Source: Melioribacteraceae bacterium (GTDB lineage: Bacteria; Bacteroidota; Ignavibacteria; Ignavibacteriales; Melioribacteraceae). Taken from it: a DNA stretch of 64,000 nucleotides. Of the stretch, positions 1-9,040 are shown piece after piece (position 1 is the stretch's first letter; every line of letters begins with the position of its first letter). The position numbers were made by a program, and so were the translations under genes. The stretch spans positions 1 through 64,000 of the forward strand of contig JAIPBD010000009.1 of NCBI GenBank assembly GCA_021739765.1. Reading direction: 5' to 3'. Below the pieces are notes generated by a model, which saw only the letters and a list, made by a program, of their open reading frames with translations, had not been told where the DNA came from and ran no database searches.

Positions 1-1935
1 GGTGTTAGCTTTTCGCAAGGATTTCTTAAAGTAAATGGTACGGCAATAAGCAATGATGAAGAAAGCAATTACATCCTTAGAGGCATGGGCCTCGGCGGAT
101 GGTTGGTTCAGGAGGGTTATATGCTCCAAACCTCTGCTTTCGCCAATGCTGAACACGAAATTCAAGGGAAAATAATTGACCTCGTAGGATTCGAGAAAGC
201 CGAAGAACTTCATCAAACCTACATGCAAAATTACGTGCAAGAAATTGATATCCGGAAGATGGCAGAATGGGGTTTTAATTCCATCCGTTTGCCAATGCAT
301 TACAATAAACTAATGACAATCATACCACAACAGTCTTTTCTTGAACCGGGATTTGCACAAATTGATTCCCTGCTGGCATGGTGCAAAAAATATGAAATAT
401 ATCTGATCCTTGATCTTCATGCGGCACCTGGCGGACAGAGCGATGAGCCGATAAGTGATTATAATTCGAGTTTCCCTTCATTATGGGAAAGTGAAACAAA
501 TAAAAACGCGACAATCGCATTGTGGAAAGAGATTGCCTCGCGTTATAAAGATGAAGAATGGATTGGAGGTTATGATTTAATCAACGAACCAAAGTGGGAG
601 CTGGGTCCGAATAATGCTGATCTGAGAAAGTTATACATCGATATCACAAACGCCATAAGAACAGTTGACACAAACCATATTGTATATATCGAGGGCAACT
701 GGTTCGCAACAACTTTTGATGGATTAACACCTCCGTGGGATGAAAAAATGGTTTATTCATTTCATAAATATTGGAATCAAACCGACTTGGGTACAATTAA
801 TTATTTATTGAGTTTGAGGCGCGATTCAAATCGACCGCTTTGGCTTGGGGAAACGGGTGAAAACTCAAACGCATGGTTTCAAGAAAATGTTGAATTAATG
901 GAAAGCAATAATATTGGATGGGCTTGGTGGCCGCATAAAAAAATTGACGAAATTGATGGTCCGCTATCCTCGCCAAGAATGGAAAATTATAATACGTTGT
1001 TGGAATACTGGAACGGAAACGGAGGTAAACCAAGTCAAACTTTTGCCTACAATGCCCTTCAGCAGCAATTTGATATGTTGAAATTCGAAAACTGCATATT
1101 TCAACCGGGAATAAACGACGCGCTTTTCCGTCAGCAATTTTCAAGTGAAACAATACCATTTAAGGAGCATAAAATACCGGGCAGAATTTATGGTGTGGAT
1201 TATGACATCGGACGAAGATTGTTCGCCTACAATGATGCAGAATATAAACGAATCAGTAATAACACTAATGGAAATAACGGTTATAGTTATCGTAATGACG
1301 GTGTGGATATTGAACGATGCAGTGATTCGCAAACAAATGGTTACAATATCGGTTGGACGGAAACGGGGGATTGGACTAAATATACGGTAACCGTTCAAGA
1401 ATCCGGCATATACCAAGTAGATTTAAGAATTGCCGGCGCGGAGTCAGGGGGAAAAATTCAAATTGTTATCAATAATGCCGCGGTCGGCGGATTGGTTGAT
1501 ATACCTGTAACCGGAGGTTGGCAAAATTGGAAAACGATTTCAGCGGGAAATATTGAGTTGCCGGCCGGAACAAATGAAATGACTATTAAATTTTTCTTTG
1601 GCGGATTCAATTTCAACTTTGTCCAGTTTACTCAAATTACAACCGGTGTTGAAGAAGAAGAACTTGTTTATGACTTCAAATTAAAAGGGAATTACCCGAA
1701 TCCATTCAATCCTTCGACAACTATATCTTACCAATTGCCGAGGGACATGAACATTTCACTCGAAGTTTTTAATTCGATTGGTGAAAGAATCCAAACCTTA
1801 ACGCAAGGTTTTGGGAAAGCCGGAAATAACGAATTTAAGTGGAATGCAAATGGTATTCCTTCCGGTGTTTATTTAATCAGACTGTCGGGTGAGGATAATT
1901 TAAGTCAAAATCGAAAAGTAGTTTTAATAAAGTAA
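1..1935 (+). CDS. GH5 endo-glucanase with CBM6-like module and T9SS sorting domain (5' partial)
   Basis: The reading frame is open from the first base, so the start and signal peptide lie outside the window. Numbering from the ATG at base 85, a GH5 (beta/alpha)8 domain covers about residues 1-330, with the acid/base Glu in INEPKW (E168) and the nucleophile in LGETGE (E256). Residues 367-525 look like a CBM6-type carbohydrate-binding domain, with the DGVDIE and YNIGWTETGDW patterns. The last ~80 residues are a T9SS type A sorting domain with the NYPNPFNPSTT signature. It probably cuts a beta-glucan (cellulose, mixed-linkage or beta-1,3/1,6 glucan) at the cell surface. The exact substrate cannot be read from sequence; the gene opens the glucan locus. 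Confidence 0.88.
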   Translation, partial: GVSFSQGFLKVNGTAISNDEESNYILRGMGLGGWLVQEGYMLQTSAFANAEHEIQGKIIDLVGFEKAEELHQTYMQNYVQEIDIRKMAEWGFNSIRLPMHYNKLMTIIPQQSFLEPGFAQIDSLLAWCKKYEIYLILDLHAAPGGQSDEPISDYNSSFPSLWESETNKNATIALWKEIASRYKDEEWIGGYDLINEPKWELGPNNADLRKLYIDITNAIRTVDTNHIVYIEGNWFATTFDGLTPPWDEKMVYSFHKYWNQTDLGTINYLLSLRRDSNRPLWLGETGENSNAWFQENVELMESNNIGWAWWPHKKIDEIDGPLSSPRMENYNTLLEYWNGNGGKPSQTFAYNALQQQFDMLKFENCIFQPGINDALFRQQFSSETIPFKEHKIPGRIYGVDYDIGRRLFAYNDAEYKRISNNTNGNNGYSYRNDGVDIERCSDSQTNGYNIGWTETGDWTKYTVTVQESGIYQVDLRIAGAESGGKIQIVINNAAVGGLVDIPVTGGWQNWKTISAGNIELPAGTNEMTIKFFFGGFNFNFVQFTQITTGVEEEELVYDFKLKGNYPNPFNPSTTISYQLPRDMNISLEVFNSIGERIQTLTQGFGKAGNNEFKWNANGIPSGVYLIRLSGEDNLSQNRKVVLIK

Positions 1936-1941
1936 AGTTTT

Positions 1942-1985
1942 GGATAATTAATCCGCTTATCAGATTGATAAGTGGGAAATTATCC
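1942..1985 (+). terminator. Nested hairpin after the GH5 gene
   Basis: Outer arms GGATAATT (1942-1949) and AATTATCC (1978-1985) enclose inner arms CCGCTTATCA (1953-1962) and TGATAAGTGG (1966-1975), which pair with one G:U and a 3-nt loop. It starts seven bases after the GH5 stop codon. No U-tract follows directly, so it may be a Rho-independent-like barrier or a 3' stabiliser of the GH5 message. Confidence 0.55.
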
Positions 1986-2075
1986 GAATGATAAAATTTG
2001 GAGATATAATTTTACGTTTGAGGACATTTTGTTGCATTTTGTTATTAAAACAATGACATATATCTGGCATTGATA

Positions 2076-2093
2076 TTGAGTATGTATACTCAA
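2076..2093 (+). promoter_or_regulatory. Perfect inverted repeat upstream of the symporter
   Basis: TTGAGTAT-GT-ATACTCAA is an 8+8 bp perfect palindrome with a 2-bp centre, ending 16 bases before the TTG start of the symporter. Its size suits a dimeric LacI- or GntR-type repressor. It resembles the TTGGTATACCAA palindrome at 62486 in its outer TTG/CAA and GTAT/ATAC elements but differs in spacing. The regulator is unknown. Confidence 0.4.
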
Positions 2094-2109
2094 ATTACTG
2101 GAAGTTGAT

Positions 2110-3723
2110 TTGCTCGACAATTTATCTACATCCGACAATCTTGTGATCTTTGTGTATTTTGCGATCGTTCTAATCATCGGATTGTTATCTTCCAAGAAAA
2201 GGGATAAGACAAAAGAAGATTATTTCCTTGCAGGAAGAAATTTAGGATGGTTTACGGTTGGAGTTTCATTGTTCGCGACTAATATCTCAAGTGAGCATAT
2301 TATCGGGTTAGCCGGAGCCGGAGCAACAAAGGGATTTGTTGTCGGACAGTTTGAATGGTTTGCCATTTTTATATTAATTGGACTGGGTTGGATTTTTGCA
2401 CCCATGTTTATTAGAGCAAATGTTTTTACGGTTCCTCAACTTCTCGGGATGAAGTTTGGACAAAAATTTAGGAGTTACTTGACCATAATTTCTCTTGTTA
2501 CATATTTTTTCACAAAAATCGCGGTTACGCTTTTAGCTGGAGGATATTTACTTAGAGAAGTACTTAAATGGGATGTTTTTACATCCGCTGTTTTTTTGGT
2601 TTTGTTAACCGGTATATATGTTCTTGTAGGTGGTATGTTAAGCGTTGTAAGAACGCAAATTTTTCAAACGGTTATTTTGATTCTCGGAGCTTCCATTTTG
2701 ACATTTTTCGGAATTAAGGAAATAGGCGGTACGGATGTTCTTGCATCCTCACTTTCAGCCGATTATTTCTCGATTTTCAAACCGTTTAATGATCCGGAAT
2801 TCCCCTGGACAGGGATACTACTGGGTGCGCCGATATTAGGTATATGGTATTGGTGCACCGATCAGTACATTGTGCAGCGAATTCTGAGCGCCAGAAGCAT
2901 AGAAGACGCAAAAAAAGGAACCCTTCTCGCAGCATTTCTTAAATTTATCCCAATATTTTTATTCATTTTACCCGGTATGATTGCCGTTATCCTTTATCCT
3001 TCAGTAAAAGGGGATGAGGCTTTCGGATTTTTACTTTTGGGTGGATTGGTTCCAAGCGGACTTAAAGGATTTGTTATTGCGGGACTTTTTGCCGCATTGA
3101 TGTCGTCACTCGCAAGTGCGTTTAACAGCTCGGCAACATTAATTGCTATTGATCTCTATCAGCCACGAAGACCAAACGCTCAGGATACCGAGATTGTTTT
3201 GATAGGAAGATTGGCTACGACATTAATCGTATTACTTACATTATTGATAATTCCATTAATAAAAATGATGAACGCGCATCTGTATATTTCGCTACAAAGT
3301 GTTCAGGCATTTATAAGCCCCCCTATTGTAGCCGTGTTTTTATTCGGTGTATTTTGGAAGATGTCATCAAAAAGGGCAGCACTGATTACACTTCTCTTAG
3401 GTGGAGCTATCGGTTTGTTAAGAATTATTTTTTCCTTTATGCCAATTCCGGTATTTTTAGATTTCGAGATCATTAACTCTTTTATTCGAATTAATTTTCT
3501 TCATTTCGCTATATTATTATTCTTATTCTCGTCTTCTATCATGATTTTTGTTAGTATATATGATAACAAATATCATAGAGAAAAATCAAAAATAGGATCG
3601 CAGGAATTAAAAAATCTTGAATATCAGTTGGCAGTTCCAAAATTTTATGAAGATAAAAAGAGCTTAAAGGATTTCTCAAATAAGCCTTATTTAACAAAAC
3701 AAACAACATCAACAACCTTATAA
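2110..3723 (+). CDS. SSS-family sodium:solute (sugar-type) symporter
   Basis: This is a 537-residue polytopic inner-membrane protein with about 13-14 hydrophobic segments. It carries the sodium:solute symporter signature near the N-terminus (DYFLAGRNLGW, then SLFATNISSEHIIGLAGAGA), as in SGLT-type sugar carriers. The frame has no in-frame ATG nearby, so a TTG start at 2110 is chosen. It is the first gene of a run: the next gene starts 13 bases after its stop. Its position between a secreted glucanase and a glycan-binding protein suggests Na+-driven uptake of glucose or short glucans from the periplasm. The substrate is inferred from context only. Confidence 0.85.
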   Translation: MLDNLSTSDNLVIFVYFAIVLIIGLLSSKKRDKTKEDYFLAGRNLGWFTVGVSLFATNISSEHIIGLAGAGATKGFVVGQFEWFAIFILIGLGWIFAPMFIRANVFTVPQLLGMKFGQKFRSYLTIISLVTYFFTKIAVTLLAGGYLLREVLKWDVFTSAVFLVLLTGIYVLVGGMLSVVRTQIFQTVILILGASILTFFGIKEIGGTDVLASSLSADYFSIFKPFNDPEFPWTGILLGAPILGIWYWCTDQYIVQRILSARSIEDAKKGTLLAAFLKFIPIFLFILPGMIAVILYPSVKGDEAFGFLLLGGLVPSGLKGFVIAGLFAALMSSLASAFNSSATLIAIDLYQPRRPNAQDTEIVLIGRLATTLIVLLTLLIIPLIKMMNAHLYISLQSVQAFISPPIVAVFLFGVFWKMSSKRAALITLLLGGAIGLLRIIFSFMPIPVFLDFEIINSFIRINFLHFAILLFLFSSSIMIFVSIYDNKYHREKSKIGSQELKNLEYQLAVPKFYEDKKSLKDFSNKPYLTKQTTSTTL

Positions 3724-3736
3724 GGAGGCACACTCT

Positions 3737-6247
3737 ATGAAGAGACTAATCACTATTCTAACTCTCGTATTATTTGCGGGAGTTATCAATGCTCAGGAGC
3801 AGATATTTCAAAGCTTTGACGAAGCTTCTCCTGATACAAACTATTGGGGCTATGCAGAAGTTAGCGGTGCTCATTTTGATCGAAACGCCGGCGCTGCTGA
3901 TTCCCTCGGCTGGATTGAAGTCAGCTATGACAGCACAAACAAAATTGAAGGTGCTGCTTCTATGAGAGTTGACTACAGCACACACAACACGGAAACTTGG
4001 GGTGGTTACACTTCATTATTCCATTGGAATCCTGACTCAACAGGAGTTTATGATTTCGCAGCTTATGATACAATTTCGTTTTCATACCGAAATATTATTC
4101 CCGCTGATTTACCCGGAAGAGTTCACATAAGATTTAATCTTCGTGATGTTTCGGAACATGCGGATGTAGAGTACAAAATGTATGATCAGGCTAATGCAGA
4201 ATACTATTACTCGTTCCATTATGTTCTTGATGATTCCACAAATGAATGGCAGCAAAGAGATATCCCGATGGTTAATAATCTTGATTGGGATGGCAATGGT
4301 TTTAATAGAACCGGATGGGCCGGTGCAACAGGTAATGATGTTCTTGATAAAGGTTTTATCAAATCATATATTATCGAAGTTTCTATGAATGGTGCCGGCG
4401 AAGGCGATTATACTCAAGGTTCATTCCTTATGGATAAAATCTACTTGCACGGTTTAGCTCCAAAACCATGGTTAATTTTTAACGGTAAAACATTAAATTC
4501 TGATTTTGGTCAATTTACTTGGGGTAATTCCTCATTAGAATTGGTAGATGGTGCCGGAGAAGATCCTAAAACTAACGCTTTAGTATTTACTCAAGGTGAC
4601 CAATGGTCAGGTGGCGGTTGGAATGTTGACCCTGCAATGGATTTAGCTGCACGCTGGGATCTTGATTCACTTAGATTTAAAGCAAAAACATCTGATCAAG
4701 TTGGAACAATGAGATTGCAATTCGAATCCAATACCGGCGGTGTTCAAGGAATCTACGGAATAAATTTTGATCCTATTACTGACGGTGAATGGCATTCATA
4801 CGCTTTAGCTTTAAGTGATTTCGCAGTTTGGGATGGAAAAGCAGATTTTGATAAATCGGCGATTACAGTTTTCCAAATGATGGGTGAAGGAAATGGCGTA
4901 AGCGGTAATAAACTTACTTTCGATTTCATTTGGACAGGTGATCCTATAATTGACGTTGCTCCTCCGGAAGCTCCTGGTTTGGTAACCGCTTCTCAGGGAA
5001 CATTCTCGAACTTAGTTACTTGGACTGATGTTGCCGGTGAAACCGGTGAATCTTATTCAGTTTACTACAGCACTGATCCTATTACTGATGTTAATGCCGC
5101 AGGAGTTGGCTCTGTTGCGCTTGGAATCGGTGAAGGTGAACAAGTTGCTGAGCACATTTTAATTGCTCCTAAAGATAACCAACCTGTAACTTACTATTAT
5201 GCGGTTATTTGTACTGATGCTGCCGGTAATGTAAGCCCGGCCGGTGTTTCTGATGCATCTGTAACCAATGATGCTAAAGGCGTTGCTATTATTAATACTT
5301 CTGCTCCTGCCGGATTCGTTGCCGATGGTGATTTAAGCGATTGGGCCGGAATGGAAATGTTTGATATCAATACAACAAAAGGTACCGGTTGGATTCCCGC
5401 AAATCAAGTTATTGACAGTCCTGATGACGCTAGCATGCTTGTTTATTTAGCAGTCGGAACAGATGCATTATACTATGCATTTGATATTACTGATGATGTA
5501 AACAACTTATACCCCGGTTCAGGAAACACATATTCATATGATTCTCCTGATTTGTTCATCGGATTATACAATTCTACCGGTACTGCACATCCCGGATATA
5601 AAAGAGGTGGCGAACCGGATTATCAAATCAGATTTGCGAAAGAAGGCGTTCTTGGTCAAAATCCTGGTGCATTGCAAAAGGATTCTGCAAGTGCTGACTT
5701 TGCATTCGTAGAAAAATTCCCTTCAGGATATAAAGTTGAAGGTAAAATTACTTGGGCGGAATTTGCTGCTGCAGGTGGCGATTCGGTATTCGTTCCTAAA
5801 ACCGGAATGAAATTGCCAATCGATTTTTCATACAATGATGCTGATCTTGACGTACGAGAAGGAATTCTAACTTACTCTCCAAATAACGAAGATCAATCAT
5901 GGAGTTCTCCTGCAAGATGGACATACACATGGATTGGTGATCAAATGACAGTTGGTGTGGAAAAAGATCCTTATGCTCTTCCGACTCAATTTAAATTAGA
6001 GCAAAACTATCCAAATCCATTCAATCCTTCTACTACTATCAATTATAGTATTACAGAACAAACCCAAGTTACGGTGAAAATCTATAACGTATTGGGTCAA
6101 CAAGTAAGAGAGCTTGTAAATGAAGTACAAACTCCTGGTGTTTACAATGTTAGATTTGATGCTTCAGATCTAACTTCAGGATTATACGTTTATCAAATTA
6201 GTGCCGGCAAATTTACCGATACTAAAAAGATGATGCTTCTCAAGTAA
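3737..6247 (+). CDS. Secreted multidomain carbohydrate-binding protein with FN3, CBM9-like and T9SS domains
   Basis: The 836-residue product has a signal peptide (about residues 1-19, ending NAQ). Residues 20-240 and 245-400 look like two beta-sandwich modules rich in aromatic residues. A fibronectin type III-like stretch lies at about 410-505, a CBM9/DOMON-like module at about 525-735 (GDLSDWAGMEMFD), and a C-terminal T9SS sorting domain carries NYPNPFNPSTT. No catalytic motif is recognised. A perfect AAGGAGG ribosome site at 3722-3728 precedes the ATG, suggesting high expression. It is likely a surface glycan-binding protein presenting glucan to the TonB receptor encoded downstream. Domain boundaries are estimates. 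Confidence 0.72.
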   Translation: MKRLITILTLVLFAGVINAQEQIFQSFDEASPDTNYWGYAEVSGAHFDRNAGAADSLGWIEVSYDSTNKIEGAASMRVDYSTHNTETWGGYTSLFHWNPDSTGVYDFAAYDTISFSYRNIIPADLPGRVHIRFNLRDVSEHADVEYKMYDQANAEYYYSFHYVLDDSTNEWQQRDIPMVNNLDWDGNGFNRTGWAGATGNDVLDKGFIKSYIIEVSMNGAGEGDYTQGSFLMDKIYLHGLAPKPWLIFNGKTLNSDFGQFTWGNSSLELVDGAGEDPKTNALVFTQGDQWSGGGWNVDPAMDLAARWDLDSLRFKAKTSDQVGTMRLQFESNTGGVQGIYGINFDPITDGEWHSYALALSDFAVWDGKADFDKSAITVFQMMGEGNGVSGNKLTFDFIWTGDPIIDVAPPEAPGLVTASQGTFSNLVTWTDVAGETGESYSVYYSTDPITDVNAAGVGSVALGIGEGEQVAEHILIAPKDNQPVTYYYAVICTDAAGNVSPAGVSDASVTNDAKGVAIINTSAPAGFVADGDLSDWAGMEMFDINTTKGTGWIPANQVIDSPDDASMLVYLAVGTDALYYAFDITDDVNNLYPGSGNTYSYDSPDLFIGLYNSTGTAHPGYKRGGEPDYQIRFAKEGVLGQNPGALQKDSASADFAFVEKFPSGYKVEGKITWAEFAAAGGDSVFVPKTGMKLPIDFSYNDADLDVREGILTYSPNNEDQSWSSPARWTYTWIGDQMTVGVEKDPYALPTQFKLEQNYPNPFNPSTTINYSITEQTQVTVKIYNVLGQQVRELVNEVQTPGVYNVRFDASDLTSGLYVYQISAGKFTDTKKMMLLK

Positions 6248-6263
6248 TCTGAAACTTTTTTTC

Positions 6264-6287
6264 CCGGGCGTGATTTTTCACGCCCGG
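6264..6287 (+). terminator. GC-rich intercistronic hairpin
   Basis: CCGGGCGTG (6264-6272) and CACGCCCGG (6279-6287) form a perfect 9-bp stem with a 6-nt loop, 16 bases after the binding-protein stop. The T-run lies on the upstream side and only ATAATTTATT follows, so it is not a canonical intrinsic terminator. It could reduce read-through or protect the upstream message, giving more binding protein than receptor. Confidence 0.6.
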
Positions 6288-6321
6288 ATAATTTATTCAA
6301 TATTAAGAGTGTGATGAGAAA

Positions 6322-9012
6322 ATGAATAGAATTATGACATTTAACAGAATCTCACTGATAATGATTCTCCTTGTTGCTTTTTCGCAGAATATTTTTGCCG
6401 GTCAAACCGGTAAAATTGCCGGAAAAGTTTTAGACCGTGAAACGGGTGAAGCAGTTATTGGTGCGAACATAATAGTTGAAGGTACTTATCTCGGTGCCGC
6501 AGCGGATATTGATGGATATTATTACATCAATAATGTACCGCCCGGAACTTACAACGTCGTGATTAGTGCCATTGGATATAGCAAAACGATTGTAACTGAC
6601 GTAAGAATCAAAATTGATCTTACAACAAACATCGACGTAGAATTGGTTTCTGAAGCTATAAGTTTAGGTGATGACATCGTTGTAGTGGCTGATCGCCCGC
6701 TAATTCAAAAAGATTTAACGTCAACGGCTGCAACAGTTTCATCAGATGAAATTGAGATGCTTCCTGTTGATAATGTGCAACAAGTCATCAATCTACAAGC
6801 CGGTGTTGTCGGCGGTCACTTTCGTGGCGGTCGTTCCAACGAAGTAGCTTATTTAATAGATGGTATTCCGGTAACCGATGTTTATAGCGGAACCAGCAGC
6901 GTTCAAGTTGAAAATTCATCTATACGCCAGTTGGAAGTTATAAGCGGAACTTTTAATGCGGAGTACGGCCAAGCACTTTCGGGTGTTGTAAACATCGTTA
7001 CTAAAGAAGGTGCGAGCAATTATGAAGGTTTCGTCGCCGCTTATCTCGGAACCCATTATTCAACTCATACGGATATTTTCCAAAATTTGGATAAAATTAA
7101 TTCCGATGGGCTGATGGATATAAATCTTTCTCTTAGTGGACCTACTAAATTAGTAAACGGACTTAACTTTTTTATTAACGGTAGATTTGTTGATGATGAC
7201 GGTTATTACTATGGGCAACGGATTTATAATGTAACTGATTCTGATCCATTTACTCCAACCGGTGACGGCGAGTTTGTACCGATGAGTACTTATCGTAAAT
7301 TCTCTTTTAACGGTAAATTATCGTACAACCTTCCATCATGGAAATTTGCTTATTCTCTCTTTTGGGATGATAATAAAAACCGTTATTACGATCATGGTTA
7401 TAGATGGACACCCGACGGTATAACTAACCATTTTAGAGATAACATTGTCAATAACGTGCAAATTCAATATGTGCCATCGCAAAGTACTATTACACAACTT
7501 AAGTTTGCGTCCAACCTTTATCGTTATAAAGGGTATTTACACGCGGATCCTTTTGATCCGGCTTATGTAAATCCTTACCAGGGTCAGCCGACTTCTAATT
7601 ATACTTTTCGAAGTGGCGGAAATCAGGTAGATCGATATAATAGGCATACACTAACTTATATTGCTCAATGGTCACTGGAATCTCAGCTATCAAAAGAGCA
7701 TAAAGTTAAGATTGGTGCCGAAGGTCAATTTCACTCCTTATTCAATCATTGGAGAACCATTGTAAACTTGACCGAAGGCCAAATTGATGAAGCCGGAAAT
7801 GAGATTTTTACTCTCGGATACAGAAATGAGGGAACATCTCAGAATACGAAGTACACCAAAAGTCCATGGCAATTATCTGCGTATATCCAGGATAAAATGG
7901 AATATGAAAACATGATTATTAATGCAGGTCTGCGATTTGATTATTTTGAACCAAATCAAACAATGCCTGTAGATTTAAAAAATCCTTACCAAACAATATT
8001 GACAGAAGGGAATACGGTTGTAGGTAATCCAGCTTTCCCGGGTGCGGGTATCACAAGGGATGCCGATGCAAAATATCAAGTCAGTCCTCGAATTGGTGTT
8101 TCATTCCCAATCTCAGATCAAGGAGCAATTTACTTCTCGTACGGTCACTTCTTCCAGATTCCGAACTTCGAGAATCTTTATAGAAATGAATTGTATTTAA
8201 TTGATCAAGGACAAGCACTGAATTCTATTACCGGAAATCCTGACCTAAAAGCTCAGAAGACAGTTAAATATGAACTTGGTCTTCAGCAAGTGGTTTTCCC
8301 TGATGTATCTCTTGATATCACAGTTTATTACAGTGACATCAGAAACTTGTTGGGAACAGAGATTATCAACACTTACGAAGGATTCAAATACGCACGTTTT
8401 ATAAATAAAGATTACGGTAACGTTAAAGGTACTATTCTTACTTTGGATAAAAGATTTACCGGATTTTTTAGTGCAAAAATTGATTATACGTATCAGGTTG
8501 CCGAAGGTAACTCTTCCGATCCACTTTCAGTTTATAATGATAACCAGTCCGATCCACCGGTTGAATCTGAAAAGAAAGTTGTACCTCTTAACTGGGATCA
8601 AAAATCAACTATCAATTTCACCACAACATTTGGTGAACCGGGTAATTGGACAGTAAGTTTATTGATGGGATACGGATCCGGAATGCCTTACACCGAAGAT
8701 GTTTTAATCTCGAATGGTGTTCGTTTCGAAAACGGAGGCCGCCGACCCACTACCTTTAATGTTGATTTGAAAGCCGATAAATTTTTCGATGTTTTCGGAT
8801 TCAAAGTTCATACTTATTTGTTGGTCTATAATGTATTTGATATCAAAAATGAATACGGAGTTTATTCTACTACCGGTAGAGCAACTTACGATCTTAACGT
8901 AAAATTTGCCGGAGAAATAAACGGCTTGAATACTTATGAACAATATATCAATAATCCTCAGATGTACTCGTCACCAAGACAAATACGCTTTGGATTTAGC
9001 TTCGGCTTTTAA
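6322..9012 (+). CDS. TonB-dependent receptor with N-terminal carboxypeptidase-regulatory-like domain
   Basis: The product has 896 residues: signal peptide (about 1-27), a carboxypeptidase-regulatory/CNA-B-like extension (about 30-110, GKIAGKVLDRETGEAVIGAN), a plug domain (about 125-235, with YLIDGIPVTD and NAEYGQALSGVVNIVTKEG) and a beta-barrel to the C-terminus ending in aromatic residues. It should import oligosaccharides across the outer membrane with TonB energy. The architecture resembles SusC, but no SusD follows. The next gene, 28 bases on, encodes a different large secreted protein. Glucan as substrate is inferred from the surrounding hydrolases. Confidence 0.88.
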   Translation: MNRIMTFNRISLIMILLVAFSQNIFAGQTGKIAGKVLDRETGEAVIGANIIVEGTYLGAAADIDGYYYINNVPPGTYNVVISAIGYSKTIVTDVRIKIDLTTNIDVELVSEAISLGDDIVVVADRPLIQKDLTSTAATVSSDEIEMLPVDNVQQVINLQAGVVGGHFRGGRSNEVAYLIDGIPVTDVYSGTSSVQVENSSIRQLEVISGTFNAEYGQALSGVVNIVTKEGASNYEGFVAAYLGTHYSTHTDIFQNLDKINSDGLMDINLSLSGPTKLVNGLNFFINGRFVDDDGYYYGQRIYNVTDSDPFTPTGDGEFVPMSTYRKFSFNGKLSYNLPSWKFAYSLFWDDNKNRYYDHGYRWTPDGITNHFRDNIVNNVQIQYVPSQSTITQLKFASNLYRYKGYLHADPFDPAYVNPYQGQPTSNYTFRSGGNQVDRYNRHTLTYIAQWSLESQLSKEHKVKIGAEGQFHSLFNHWRTIVNLTEGQIDEAGNEIFTLGYRNEGTSQNTKYTKSPWQLSAYIQDKMEYENMIINAGLRFDYFEPNQTMPVDLKNPYQTILTEGNTVVGNPAFPGAGITRDADAKYQVSPRIGVSFPISDQGAIYFSYGHFFQIPNFENLYRNELYLIDQGQALNSITGNPDLKAQKTVKYELGLQQVVFPDVSLDITVYYSDIRNLLGTEIINTYEGFKYARFINKDYGNVKGTILTLDKRFTGFFSAKIDYTYQVAEGNSSDPLSVYNDNQSDPPVESEKKVVPLNWDQKSTINFTTTFGEPGNWTVSLLMGYGSGMPYTEDVLISNGVRFENGGRRPTTFNVDLKADKFFDVFGFKVHTYLLVYNVFDIKNEYGVYSTTGRATYDLNVKFAGEINGLNTYEQYINNPQMYSSPRQIRFGFSFGF

Positions 9013-9040
9013 TGAAAGATTTTGTATAACGGAGGAATAA

